Origin: Phytoseiulus persimilis
Lineage: Eukaryota; Arthropoda; Arachnida; Mesostigmata; Phytoseiidae
Length of the DNA: 64,000 bases
Reading direction: 5' to 3'
NCBI GenBank assembly: GCA_037576195.1
Contig: CM075103.1
Location: forward strand, 17,546,001 to 17,610,000
In this document: piece after piece, positions 1 to 14,752 of the stretch
How positions within the stretch are numbered: position 1 is the first letter of the stretch
Layout: each line of letters starts with the position of its first letter
The notes under the pieces: model-generated
What the model was told of the DNA's origin: nothing
What the model saw: the letters and a program-made list of their open reading frames with translations, nothing else
The model's database searches: none
Translations under genes and position numbers: made by a program

Positions 1-240
1 CGAAACGCTATTCCAAATTCATTCTGCCGGACTCATCTCCCTCATTTCGAACCGAATGGAATACCACGAGAAAATCGATACTTATGATAGGGAACGTTAT
101 CCGCTTGTCACCGACGTCGAAAGTGCGATCATCACCGGAAGCAGAACCCGGTTACATCGTCTTTATCACCCCACTCCGACCTTTTCACCCTTTCGAAGTT
201 GACTTCGGAACGGGAGGTAGGCGATCTCTCAACAATTGGT
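1..240. other. left edge, downstream of H3 copy 1
   Basis: No gene is visible. The last 35 bases before the H3 stem-loop contain, read on the minus strand, a GAGAGATC purine block a dozen bases after the stem-loop. That is the position of the U7-binding histone downstream element. The same block follows the other H3 copies. Confidence 0.5.
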
Positions 241-256
241 GGCCCTGAGAAGGGCC
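241..256 (-). terminator. histone 3' stem-loop of H3 copy 1
   Basis: The minus strand reads GGCCCTTCTCAGGGCC: a six-pair stem with a UCUC loop, fitting the UYUN loop bound by stem-loop binding protein. It lies 33 bases past the H3 stop and is followed by a purine block, so the mRNA end is made by cleavage and not by polyadenylation. Confidence 0.96.
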
Positions 257-289
257 GTTTTTTTTGTCCGGATGTGACGAGCGAATTGC

Positions 290-1609
<1,320 letters not shown>

Positions 1610-1644
1610 GCTCATCACCTTATCGATTTCTCGTCGAAAAAAAA

Positions 1645-1660
1645 GGTCCTTTTCAGGGCC
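1645..1660 (+). terminator. histone 3' stem-loop of H4 copy 1
   Basis: GGTCCTTTTCAGGGCC after a run of eight A. One C-G stem pair is replaced by a U-G wobble, the only such change among the intact histone genes here. The loop is UUUC. A GCGAGAT purine block follows 13 bases on. Confidence 0.94.
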
Positions 1661-2371
1661 ACCAAACATTGCGAGATTCAGCCGCGTTCAGCATGAGTTG
1701 TCGCTGTCGACAATGATGTTAATGTATCCTGAAACTTCCCTGATGGTTTAGTCACTTGAGACAAGGCCTATACGGATCGATTCGTGATTGACCATCGACA
1801 TCACTCGCTTGTTGCAGTTCCGTGCCGCACGACGACCCCCGAAGTCAAATCCCTCTGTTCGATCTCGACAAATATGACTTCAAGTCTTGGGCTCCCGAGA
1901 TCTCCCTCCGTGAGCGAGCTAGAGAATCCATCGACTAGCGAGCGTTATGTCGGTTTTTCGGTAATCGCGGAACTAAAAATCAGGAAGTTCTACGCGTGGC
2001 TGAAATCGGTGCTCGGTTCGTCTCGTAACATCACTCTAAATCTTTTGGAGGCCCACGGAAACTGACACAGCTGGGCTTCGCAAATAATCGCATTTTCAGA
2101 TAACCGCACCCTCGTGACCGCGGTTATAACCGCAAGCCATTCGGAAAGTGATCTTGTGCATTGCTGGTATATCTCGCAATGAGTTTCCTAGCGATAACGT
2201 CGGAAACCACATGATTCCATGGGAATGGAACCGACGACTTAGTCTCTCGGAGCCCCACCCGATATCCTCGTCATGATTGAAGCTGAAATGAGTAGACAAA
2301 CGACAGAACAAACAGATGCGTATGCTTTTCTGTGGAGCAACCTAGCCCCAGTGATTTTCATGATTCGAGTC
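1661..2371. other. spacer without a gene
   Basis: The first 60 bases match the 3' flanks of the H4 copies in units 2, 3 and 5 (ACGTTCAGCATGAG-like). A GCGGTTA-palindrome repeat lies at 2071-2139. The rest shows no coding or RNA signal. Confidence 0.5.
2071..2139 (-). repeat. GCGGTTA-palindrome dispersed repeat, copy 1
   Basis: The segment contains ACCGCGGTTATAACCGC and further TAACCGC/GCGATTA words. On the minus strand it ends in ATTTGCGAAGCCCAG, matching the ends of the copies at 20.6 and 47.7 kb (TTGGAAGCCCTAG, TTGCAAAGCCTAG). The shared end shows a dispersed element and not a chance simple repeat. Confidence 0.6.
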
Positions 2372-3326
2372 TGACGGACAAGGCCAACACGGCGATCAAA
2401 AGACTCGAAGCGAGGACTCTTTGGAGCTTCAACAGGTTTGAAGTATCCAAAATTCTTTGGAAAGCCACCGCAGTACCACATCTGACCTACTGCAATGGAG
2501 TGATCACCATGCCTAGAAGGCTGAGAAACCTCATTGGAGTCAGTCGAAGGGACGCGGGCAGGTGGGCCATGGGCATACCACACTCCACCGTATCAAAGGA
2601 GTTTATTGAGGGAGAACTAGGGTGGTCCTCCTTCGATGCCATGGAGACCATCAGCAAATGTATTTCGAGAGAGTGAAACAGATGGATCCATCCAGATGGC
2701 CCAGAATGGTGCTCACAGCAACTGAGATAACAATCACAAAAGTGAAGGCGATGGAGAGACTCAGAAGTTTGAGAACCCAGTATGACCTTGAAGATCCCAG
2801 CCTGACCAGAAATACACTGAACAAACCAATTTTGTGGAATATGTTCCGCAAAGAACTCAGAACGAGACTGCGGGATGAGTTGGACTTCATATTGAGACGA
2901 AATATGGAATGCAGATCCACGTTGACTGTTTCTCGACAGTTCAAAGAGACTCGAGGTCTCGAGAAGGAACTATACGATAACTCGCGGGGCAGTCGGTTAT
3001 TGGCACCAGCCAGAGCAGGAATGCTCAACACGAAGCGCCGACAAAACTCCCGAGACCCTTCCATAGACATGAAATGCGCTCGATGTGGAGCCCCGGAAAC
3101 CGACAAACATGTCATTCTGGAACGCGAGGAAGGAAAATACTCCCAGACGGAATTCGCGTACCGACTAGGACTTCACCCTGATTCAACAGCGAGGAACCTG
3201 AGAAGTACGATGAATATCCTAAGGCGATGGGAGAACAATGGAGTATGATCTGTGAACGCAATACAATTCACCCTTGAAACGAAAGGGAACATATGTAAGG
3301 TCCAATAAAATCAAATCAAATCAAAC
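2372..3326 (+). mobile_element. 5'-truncated LINE fragment (ORF2 C-terminus)
   Basis: The 3' end of a non-LTR retrotransposon. The frame from 2372 reads the RT thumb-side segment (LWSFNRFEVSKILWKAT, then FIEGELGWSSF). One frameshift near 2655 leads into a second frame to 3248 containing ELYDNSRGSRLL and the C-terminal zinc knuckle CARCGAPETDKHVI. The last Cys of that knuckle is lost. The tail is AATAAAA followed by three TCAAA repeats. It is the same family as the LINE at 32.7 kb. The catalytic YADD segment is missing, so it is dead. Confidence 0.85.
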
Positions 3327-3406
3327 GTTCAGAGAGCATCAGCCACGAGCTACTGGACAGGATATGTATACAGCGACTGCGGCACGATGGAAGTCTAGAT
3401 CTCTGT

Positions 3407-3563
3407 AAGACAATTTTCCGCTCCACAAGAGTTCGTTCTGGAATGCTTCTCGCAAGAAAAATATATCGTCGAGGGCGCTCGGTTTCATCCTCGCACGGTT
3501 CTCCCTCAACAAGAATCGAACCGAATTGGAGTTTCTTTCGGCCTGTACAGATGTCGGCGGGAT
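3407..3563 (-). repeat. protein-like dispersed repeat, copy A
   Basis: Minus-strand translation reads IPPTSVQAERNSNSVRFLL, then RENRARM and LDDIFFLREAFQNELL. Similar words occur at 20335-20470 (plus) and 46689-46755 (minus). Similarity is as good in protein as in DNA, which suggests three relics of a once-coding element. I do not recognise the family. Confidence 0.5.
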
Positions 3564-3860
3564 TCCCGACTCCCGGATAATTTCCAGTCGTGGATGTTTC
3601 CATCGTCGTTCTGAATGGGGGAGCCTTCGAGTGATGCATCGCATCCCAGCCATTCTTCAACATCGTCCGTGTCACACTCCTTGAATCCTCCCATTCCGTG
3701 GACTGTCTCCGCGATGTTTCAGGCTGCCACAGTTCCGCTAGGTGATAGCAGCTCGCATAAAACCGAGACTTCTCTGTGAAGGATGAACGAATCGACGCCA
3801 TTCGCTCTGGGCATGAGGGAGAACCCACGACAGAAATCTCATACGCGGTATCGTAAGCGA

Positions 3861-3985
3861 TCATGACTAGGGCCCGAAAGTTTATGCACTTTTCCGAAAT
3901 TATCCCCTCATCGCAATCGATTGATCTCATGCGAATGGTGGAATGATTTCGAAAAAGTGCATAAACTTTCGGGCCCTAATCATGA
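3861..3985. mobile_element. 125-bp hairpin element (MITE-like)
   Basis: The two ends are inverted copies: TCATGACTAGGGCCCGAAAG at the left and its near-exact complement at the right. The match runs on through GTTTATGCACTTTT and CGAAAT with two or three mismatches, leaving a short loop around 3920. The shape is that of a small terminal-inverted-repeat element. No target duplication is clear. Confidence 0.65.
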
Positions 3986-4823
3986 CACACCCGGGACCCA
4001 AATTCTTCATGGGGAACAGACGCACTATCTACTGGGTTGAAATCTCGTGTCAACTCGTCCCAAATGGGATCCTCTCGTCCTTGGCGCTCCTGCGCTTCAA
4101 CTCATCTCAATCGCTTGCGAGTTCAGATCAAATATCAAAAAGTACACGCACTTCTTTTCGGGAGTCGAGAGATTAACCATTCAGGCATCGGTCGAGTAGA
4201 CGGCCATGACCGCCCCCGGCTTTCTGAAGTCTGAATTCTCGTCTCTAGTTCAGTGTTCTGTCGATCGCGGCTAGGGGCGCACCCAGCTTTCTGACGTGAA
4301 AACGTCGTTCCCTGTGGTTTTGGTGCATTCTGTTAGTACTTCGTCATTTATGTAACGAACCTTGAGGCTCCGGTTCATCTTGAGACTTCGCTCGTGATGA
4401 ACCGGAAACGCTCCGATTATTCCGAGGGTCACAAATCAACGGGAGAAGCCCTCACTCAATTTTGGCATTCACTCGATCAGCTCAAGATTGAGCCCGAGGT
4501 CGATCTGTGCATCCCCTCGGAAAGCTCTGAAGTCAGCATGAATAACCGTTTTTCTCGGGTCCCGAGAGACTCAATGGAATCAATTGTGCAGGGAAGGGGG
4601 CGCCCATATGAGCTGCTCTAGGACCGCCCCTCATTTCACCCCCGTGTTATTCAATCTATCATTTGAGATCCGAAAATTGTGCTTTGAATTTCTACCAAGT
4701 CTGAAGGTCTTAGGACGTGAATTCATATGGGACCGAATGGAAGCAAATTGATGAGTAGGGAAAATGGAATCTCGAGGCCATCTGAATCACGAAGCTCAAT
4801 TGCCTGCACACAACATCGGTGTG

Positions 4824-6110
4824 CACCCGGAATACCGAAAACCTGAATTACCGAGAACCTGGATCACCGAAAGCTCCAAATCCCGAAAATCCGTTCCGCC
4901 CCATAGTACACCGACCGAGGCTACTCTGTCTAGCTCGGATTCCAGCCATGAATGGGGATTGGATGGCGCTCACTTGCACCGATAGATTCCGGAACGATTC
5001 AGATCCCGGAGCTGTTATTTTTCCGAACCCACTTTTCCTCCAGATCAGTCCAGAAGAGCAGGAATGAGTACTGCACGTTGCCCTCAGTTTTCGGCTCAAA
5101 ATATGGTCACAGAGTGTGCCCAACTCGACCGTAGCCGAGAGTGGACCATTTGAATCGCGAACCAAAGATGGCTTGCCATGGGTTTTGAAAATATTAGCCC
5201 GAATATATGGAGCGGAATGAAGTTTACTCGCTGGTCGAGCACGATATTGGACGTGCCAAAAGCTCGAAACATTCGAGACCTCCTAGCTCAGATCTTCTGA
5301 GCGCAAGGTTGACGTCCAACGTGAGGGAGCATCGAGGTTTCAAGGATGGGCGACCATCTGACAGAGGTTTGCTTGTCCTGGAGCATAGACACTAGGGTGT
5401 TAGCCCAGTTCCCAGCTAGCATTATGGGAGGATGTTCGTCAAACTCTCACAACCCGTTGACTGAAACAAAGCTCTGGAAGCGCTTCTAGCCGTCTGCTAG
5501 GAATGAGACAGGGTCATCCTGTCGAGGAAACATGGAACGATTGAGAGAAAAAGATACTCTAGCGTGGCCAGGCTCTAGTTTTCGGTATTTAGAGCTTCCG
5601 GCATCCGGGTTTTTGGGATTTCGGACCCAAACCCACAAGATCGCGGATCAAACAGCGAGGTTTCTGCTCGAGCAGTGGGGAGCCATTGACGTAGTGCATG
5701 AGATCTTGGAGTTTCGGTTAGAAGTTTCGCTATCTCTGCCCACATTAGAATGGCGCACCCGAGAACGAGACGAGTTTATACGAGACGGTTTCGCAGCTCA
5801 CGCGGAATGAAACTTTTCTAAGAACTGAATATTCGTACGATTTTAACGCGTGATTCCACAGGGAGTGATACCTATAGGAAACTGGGGATGAGGATGGAGC
5901 GGTGCGGCGCGTCTAACAAACACGACCGGATCCCTGCTGACTTGAAGCTGAAGAGAGGACGTGCTCCCGGGAAGTCTTGTTGACTTCCAACAAGGCTCTG
6001 CTTGAGGAGGGAGCAGCTGTCCTGATTCCGGGTATTCGGGGTCCTGGGTATTTTCGTGGGAATTCCGAGTATCCGGGGCTCCGATCTCGAACCGCTCGAA
6101 ATATCGGATA
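4824..6110. repeat. foldback-like element with CCGAAAACC modules
   Basis: The array at 4824-4896 repeats a 16-17-bp module (AATACCGAAAACCTG, AATTACCGAGAACCTGG, ATCACCGAAAGCTCCA). Inverted arrays of the same module lie at 5571-5627 and 6022-6110; complementing the second gives CCGGAAGCTCTAAATACCG. Opposed arrays give a foldback architecture. No transposase and no clear ends were seen. The interior (4900-5570) has no recognisable gene. Confidence 0.5.
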
Positions 6111-7547
6111 CTCTTGAAGGTTCAAGCTCAAGTCGAAGGATGGACCGATGTATGGGAACAGGTTCATGTTCCGATGGATCCATGAAACGGTCCATATTAT
6201 GCCAGATGAGAGATGGCCGAGATCCCTCCAAAACATAATAGAGATACTCGGAACACAGACTGAGCTCTTAAGCCGAGCGTAGACTCTAAGCAACAAATGC
6301 GGCTGTGACGGGATCGAGCCACCAATATCGAGTCAAGGAACCCCAGCCGTAAGAACACGTGACTCACCAATTAAAAAGAGTGTTGGAGAAATGGGAGAAC
6401 ACAGCTAGAGGCGGGACATGCTTCCAAGAAACAGCCCAAAGGTGGCCGTGTGCGCTGGATAACGCTCAAATCAACCTCATCATCGACTCCCTGTCGAAAA
6501 AGGACGGTTCTCAGGGCCTCAAATCACGGCAATTCCAGCCTTGCGCGGTCCTGCCCCAATGAGGATTGAGCCCATGGGAGCAAGGCGTTGCTCGTGGTGG
6601 CCGGATCTATCATAGCTGCCTGTGGTAGTATTGAGCAGATACATAATTTCTGTGTCTGTCTTTTCCCCTTACGCCGATTCCTCCCCTCTCCCGGATGTCT
6701 CGAAACGCAAGGAACTTCAACTTTCTAGCAGCCTCTGACTCTCCGCAGATATGGAAACATGTCTGGTGGTTCAGTTCGCGAAAGCACCGTTCTCAATGTC
6801 TCCTGAAGGCTTCTCAAGAACGCGTTCATCCGAAGATCATTCCCTCTGGCCTTCGAAACTGCGGTGGAACCCGTGATTCTTGCAAATATCGCAGAGTCGG
6901 CATGTCGCGAATGGAGAATTTAACTGGAATGCGCCTCTCCCATCCTCGTTCGCGAGGATTTCGAACGTGATTCGTCTTTGATGAATCTCGACGTTCGGTT
7001 AAAATGCTCATTTGGGCTCAGCAAATTTCTGCTTGCAGGTGACAGGGAGCCAAAAGACAGCTGACGGTGAGCAAGAAAGTCAGTTTCAGATCTCCCACAG
7101 CGCCCCGATATGTGAACCACAAGGAGTCTCCGATAGATCCCTTCCGATACGATCCACCCGTCACCAAGGAGTTCGGCATCGCGAAGCAAGACGTACCCCA
7201 CGTCCCGAAGCTTTGCTCGCAGCGTCGGAACACTAGTGGGGATCCGCGATATCTATCAAGGAGTTCTGAACGACTTCGAGTTTCTTCAGGTGACGAATTT
7301 CAGGAAAAGTTCATGTTCGTTCAGTGAAAGCTCCAATGAGGGCTTCTTGGAGAGCCTGGACGTGCCGCGAGTAGAGCCGTCAAGAACTCCTGTACCACCG
7401 GGAATGAGGGGTCATATCATCCACCTTCGGCCGCATATTCTCCACCGATACGTGCCCTCAAATATTTCATGGTTGGGGAGTAATGTCGATTGTCACCGTG
7501 TTCTATGCCTCGATTTCTACTGAGCGATTGATCTTATAAAATTTGAT
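6111..7547. other. unit 1 spacer with relic shared with spacers 3 and 4
   Basis: No gene. The segment near 7035-7100 (GACAGGGAGCCAAAAGACAG) matches 50640-50700, and 7255-7310 (GGTGACGAATTTCAGGAA) matches 35740-35757. These are remains of an ancestral spacer upstream of the H2A 3' end. On the minus strand near 7040 the words RQLSFGSLSPA recur as QLSFGSLLPA in unit 4. Confidence 0.5.
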
Positions 7548-7563
7548 GGCCCTGAGAAGGGCC
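7548..7563 (-). terminator. histone 3' stem-loop of H2A copy 1
   Basis: The minus strand reads GGCCCTTCTCAGGGCC: perfect six-pair stem, UCUC loop. A TAAGATC purine block follows about 14 bases further on. Confidence 0.96.
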
Positions 7564-7594
7564 TTTTCTTCCAGAACTGGCTGAGCGAGGCTGC

Positions 7595-8180
<586 letters not shown>

Positions 8181-8555
8181 ATGCCGCCCGCAGCAAGTGG
8201 TAAGGCCGTGAAGAAGGCCGGCAAGGCTCAGAAAAACGTGCGCGCCACGGACAAGAAGAAGAAGAAGCGCAGGAGGAAGGAGTCCTTCTCGATCTACATC
8301 TACAAGGTGTTGAAACAAGTTCACCCCGACACCGGTATCTCGTCAAAGGCCATGTCCATCATGAACTCGTTCGTGAACGACATCTTCGAGCGTATCGCCG
8401 CCGAGGCTTCTCGACTGTCTCACTACAACAAGAGGTCCACAATCACCTCTCGGGAAATCCAGACCGCCGTGAGGCTCCTCCTCCCCGGAGAGTTGGCCAA
8501 GCACGCCGTCTCTGAGGGTACCAAGGCTGTCACCAAGTACACCTCCTCCAAGTAG
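8181..8555 (+). CDS. H2B: core histone H2B, unit 1
   Basis: A 124-codon intronless H2B. The basic tail [19 protein letters not shown] leads into [20 protein letters not shown]. The histone fold includes [20 protein letters not shown], and the C-terminal helix ends AVTKYTSSK with the Lys that is ubiquitylated in other animals. The stop is TAG. The tail resembles tick H2B as I know it, one reason for a chelicerate guess. It is divergent from H2A copy 1. Confidence 0.98.
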   Translation: MPPAASGKAVKKAGKAQKNVRATDKKKKKRRRKESFSIYIYKVLKQVHPDTGISSKAMSIMNSFVNDIFERIAAEASRLSHYNKRSTITSREIQTAVRLLLPGELAKHAVSEGTKAVTKYTSSK

Positions 8556-8584
8556 AGCCATCCACACCGCTCTGCGGAAAAAAA

Positions 8585-8600
8585 GGCCCTTCTCAGGGCC
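8585..8600 (+). terminator. histone 3' stem-loop of H2B copy 1
   Basis: GGCCCTTCTCAGGGCC, with TTGAAAGATC as the downstream purine element. Confidence 0.96.
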
Positions 8601-9474
8601 ACTAATCTTTGAAAGATCGATCTCTCCTCATGAATCGACTGCACGTATGTCCGACCAAGTTATGATTCATTTCTTACGAGTCGCGGGGAGGCTATCGGAA
8701 ATCGGTCCAACTCTTAGTGACGCGGCCCGGAATCACAGATCTGACCGATGCACGAGAGAGTCCATTACTCCGTAACAGCATTCCTCAATGCTCTCCATCA
8801 GAACGATAAGAGACAGCTCCGGTCCGTGTCTGATTGAAGTCGACCATCGCCAGAATCATTTCCGTTGGAGCTCGCCAAACTCGCGCTGTCCGCGCAATAG
8901 CGGATCATATCTCCACTCCGCTAACAGCTCTCCCTATAATGTCTGTTCACTCTCAGAGATAATGAGGCCACCGACTTCGGGCAAGCTTTTCCGAAAACGC
9001 AGATTTTCAGCAGGGGGCGCGTCGTTGTAAACAGCCATCCATCAATCTCAAAGAGGGAATAGCGGCCGCGGCAGGACACAAGCCTTGACGTTGAGGACTA
9101 CCTGTTGAAGAAGTTGTACTGGTCGATGCCCTCCAGCTTGAACTCCTTCGCTGTGATTCGCGCGGAGTGCGACTCCCCTCCGAAAACAATTCATATTTTG
9201 ATCATTTCTCAGTCGCAATAGATGCTATCAGACCCGTCTTCACGTTTTTTTCCGAACCGGTTTGGATGCTCATATCACGTAAAGAGCAATACCTATGAAA
9301 GAAGCGGTCACCCATTCGTCATACTTGACGAGAGCGAGATCAATAACAAAGGGGAAAATTATGAGACGAAGGGCTCTCGGTACCTCTGTGCATGAGAATG
9401 AGTGCTCGACCTGGGGCTTAGAACAGGATGTTTTGGTCTGATACAAGAGGTACGCGATCTGTCAAAATTTGGTG
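8601..9474. other. H2B-H3 spacer, units 1/2
   Basis: Convergent intergenic DNA of about 0.9 kb. It resembles the 24.64-25.48 and 53.2-53.9 kb spacers near both gene ends (for example ATGATTCAT near 8660 and 24707). No gene is visible in the middle. Confidence 0.5.
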
Positions 9475-9490
9475 GCCCTGAGAAGGGCCG
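9475..9490 (-). terminator. histone 3' stem-loop of H3 copy 2
   Basis: GGCCCTTCTCAGGGCC on the minus strand, 29 bases past the stop. Confidence 0.96.
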
Positions 9491-9519
9491 TTTTGTCTTC
9501 GATGTAACAGGCGAGTCAC

Positions 9520-11029
<1,510 letters not shown>

Positions 11030-11064
11030 GCTCATCATCCAGCCGACTGCCCGTCGAAAAAAAA

Positions 11065-11080
11065 GGCCCTTTTCAGGGCC
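11065..11080 (+). terminator. histone 3' stem-loop of H4 copy 2
   Basis: GGCCCTTTTCAGGGCC, the textbook UUUC-loop form, with TTGAAAGATCC following. Confidence 0.96.
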
Positions 11081-11430
11081 ACCAAATATTGAAAGATCCA
11101 ACCACGTTCAGCATGAGGTGCCACTCTCTGCTTCGACATCATTGTGACTTGAGACGTCTTTAAAACCAATATTGGAGGGTGAAATCTCGACGGGTAGCTT
11201 CGTTCTTTGAGCATCAGGAGTGCGCTGATAATCCAGTCAAACAGCGACCGAGATACCTGTTTTTCAATCATTGCGAGACGCTGATTTAGCGAATTATTCG
11301 CGTTGGTGATATCGATGTTCGGTCTGTTTCATGTCAGGACCTCAAGTCGACTGATGGCGCTTAGGCCCCACGTGACTCCGAGCCTTGGCGGCGAGCGGGC
11401 ATCCGCAGGACCGAAGGGAATGTGACCGAA
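11081..11430. other. spacer before the minisatellite
   Basis: Positions 11081-11176 match 27026-27120 after H4 copy 3 almost base for base; similarity then stops abruptly. The rest, up to the array, shows no gene. Confidence 0.55.
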
Positions 11431-14400
11431 TGAATTCCGAGACCAATATGACCATACTCTTCGAAACCTGGATAGGTTATTCAAAGACCAATCTGACAAG
11501 ACTTTTCCGAGTCTGGAGGGGTGATCCCGAGACCAATCTGACCATACTTTCCAAAACCTGGAAGTGTGATTCCGAGACCAATCTGACCATCCTCTCCCAA
11601 GTCTCGAGGCGTGATTCCGAGACCAATCTGACCGTACTTCTCGAAACCTGGAGGTGTGATTCCGAGACCAATCTGACCATCCTCCCCCAAGTCTCGAGGC
11701 GTGATTTCGAGACCAATCTGACAAGACTCTTCCGAGTCTGGAGGGGTGATTCCGAGACCAATCTGACCATCCTCCCCCAAGTCTCGAGGCGTGATTTCGA
11801 GACCAATCTGACAAGACTTTTCCAAGTCTGGAGGGGTGATCCCGAGACCAATCTGACAAGACTTTTCCGAGTCTGGAGGGAAGATTCCAAGACGAATCTG
11901 ACCATACTCTTCGAAACCCGGAGAGGTTATTCCGAGACCAATCTGACCATTCTTTTCAAAAGCTGGAAGTGTGATTCCGAGACCAATCTGACCATCCTCT
12001 CCCAAGTCTCGAGGCGTGATTCCGAGACCAATCTGACCGTACTTTTCAAAACCTGGAGGTGTGATTCCGAGACCAATCTGACCATCCTCCCCCAAGTCTC
12101 GAGGCGTGATTTCGAGACCAATCTGACAAGACTTTTCCAAGTCTGGAGGGGTGATCCCGAGACGAATCTGACCGTACTTTTCATAACCTGGAGGTGTGAT
12201 TCCGAGACCAATATGACCATACTCTTCGAAACCTGGATAGGTTATTCAAAGACCAATCTGACAAGACTTTTCCGAGTCTGGAGGGGTGATCCCGAGACGA
12301 ATCTGACCGTACTTTTCAAAACCTGGAGGAGTGATTCCGAGACCAATCTGACCATACTCTCCCAAGTCTCGAGGCGTGATTCCGAGACCAATCTGCCAAG
12401 ACTTTTCCGAGTCTGGTGGGGTGATTCCGAGACGAATCTGACCGTACTTTTCAAAACCTGGAGGTGTGATTCCGAGACCAATCTGACCATCCTCCCCCAA
12501 GTCTCGAGGCGTGATTTCGAGACCAATCTGACAAGACTTCTCCAAGTCTGGAGGGGTGATCCCGAGACGAATCTGACCATACTCTTCGAAACCTGGAAGT
12601 GTGATTCCGAGACAAATCTGACCATACTCTTCGAAACCTGGAGAGGTTATTCCGAGACCAATCTGACCATTCTTTTCAAAACCTGGAAGTGTGATTCCGA
12701 GACCAATCTGACCATCCTCCCCCAAGTCTCGAGGCGTGATTTCGAGACCAATCTGACAAGACTTTTCCAAGTCTGGAGGGGTGATTCCGAGACCAATCTG
12801 ACCATACTTTCCAAAACCTGGAAGTGTGATTCCGAGACCAATCTGACCATCCTCTCCCAAGTCTCGAGGCGTGATTCCGAGACCAATCTGACCGTACTTC
12901 TCGAAACCTGGAGGTGTGATTCCGAGACCAATCTGACCATCCTCCCCCAAGTCTCGAGGCGTGATTTCGAGACCAATCTGACAAGACTCTTCCGAGTCTG
13001 GAGGGGTGATTCCGAGACCAATCTGACCATCCTCCCCCAAGTCTCGAGGCGTGATTTCGAGACCAATCTGACAAGACTTTTCCAAGTCTGGAGGGGTGAT
13101 CCCGAGACCAATCTGACAAGACTTTTCCGAGTCTGGAGGGAAGATTCCAAGACGAATCTGACCATACTCTTCGAAACCTGGAGAGGTTATTCCGAGACCA
13201 ATCTGGCCATACTTCTCCAAGTCTGGAGGGCTGATTCCGAGACCAATCTGACAAGACTTTTCCGAGTCTGGAGGGGTGATCCTGAGACCTATCTGGCCAT
13301 CCTCCCCCAGGTCTGGAGGGGTGATTCTGGGATCAGACTGACCATCCTTTCCCAAGTCTGAAGGGGTGATTCCGAGACCAATCTGACAAGACTTTTCCGA
13401 GTCTGGAGGGGTGATTCCGAGACCAATCTGACCATCCTCCCCCAAGTCTCGAGGCGTGATTTCGAGACCAATCTGACAAGACTTTTCCAAGTCTGGAGGG
13501 GTGATCCCGAGACCAATCTGACAAGACTTTTCCGAGTCTGGAGGGAAGATTCCAAGACGAATCTGACCATACTCTTCGAAACCTGGAGAGGTTATTCCGA
13601 GACCAATCTGACCATTCTTCTCAAAAGCTGGAAGTGTGATTCCGAGACCAATCTGACCATCCTCTCCCAAGTCTCGAGGCGTGATTCCGAGACCAATCTG
13701 ACCGTACTTCTCGAAACCTGGAGGTGTGATTCCGAGACCAATCTGACCATCCTCCCCCAAGTCTCGAGGCGTGATTTCGAGACCAATCTGACAAGACTCT
13801 TCCGAGTCTGGAGGGGTGATTCCGAGACCAATCTGACCATCCTCCCCCAAGTCTCGAGGCGTGATTTCGAGACCAATCTGACAAGACTTTTCCAAGTCTG
13901 GAGGGGTGATCCCGAGACCAATCTGACAAGACTTTTCCGAGTCTGGAGGGAAGATTCCAAGACGAATCTGACCATACTCTTCGAAACCTGGAGAGGTTAT
14001 TCCGAGACCAATCTGGCCATACTTCTCCAAGTCTGGAGGGCTGATTCCGAGACCAATCTGACAAGACTTTTCCGAGTCTGGAGGGGTGATCCCGAGACCT
14101 ATCTGGCCATCCTCCCCCAGGTCTGGAGGGGTGATTCTGGGATCAGACTGACCATCCTTTCCCAAGTCTGAAGGGGTGATTCCGAGACCAATCTGACAAG
14201 ACTTTTCCGAGTCTGGAGGGGTGATTCCGAGACCAATCTGACCATCCTCCCCCAAGTCTCGAGGCGTGATTTCGAGGACCAATCTGACAAGACTTTTCCA
14301 AGTCTGGAGGGGTGATCCCGAGACCAATCTGACAAGACTTTTCCGAGTCTGGAGGGAAGATTCCAAGACGAATCTGACCATACTCTTCGAAACCTGGAGA

Positions 14401-14752
14401 GGTTATTCCGAGACCAATCTGGCCATACTTCTCCAAGTCTGGAGGGCTGATTCCGAGACCAATCTGACAAGACTTTTCCGAGTCTGGAGCGGTGATCCAG
14501 AGACCTATCTGGCCATCCTCCCCCAGGTCTGGAGGGTGATTCTGGGATCAGACTGACCATCCTTTCCCAAGTCTGAAGGGGTGATTCCGAGACCAATCTG
14601 ACCATTACTTTCCAAGTCTGTGGGCGCTATTCCGAGACCAATCTAACCATCATTTCCAAGGCTGGAGGGGTGATCCCGAGACCAATCTGACCATACTTCT
14701 CCGAATCTGGAGGGGTGATTACGAGACCGATCCGACCATACTTCTCGAAACC
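11431..14752. repeat. 45-bp minisatellite array (about 74 units)
   Basis: Head-to-tail units of 45 bp built on GTGATTCCGAGACCAATCTG followed by ACCATMCTY and a variable 16-bp end (CAAGTCTCGAGGC, CGAAACCTGGAGG or CGAGTCTGGAGGG types). Unit types follow a higher-order pattern: the block at 11571 recurs at 12831 (28 units on) and 13641 (18 units on). Because 45 is a multiple of three, long frames stay open on both strands (658 codons plus, 711 codons minus), so the frames are no proof of coding. The order breaks down after a one-base insertion near 14275 and a deletion near 14535. Confidence 0.95.

Noticed and set aside
11385-14381. 658-codon (plus) and 711-codon (minus) open frames as genes
   Set aside because: Both follow from a 45-bp repeat whose length is a multiple of three and which lacks stops in several frames; neither shows a codon-level signature by eye.
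11431-14752. CRISPR-like array
   Set aside because: Units are contiguous variants of one 45-bp sequence with no unique spacers, and the DNA is eukaryotic.
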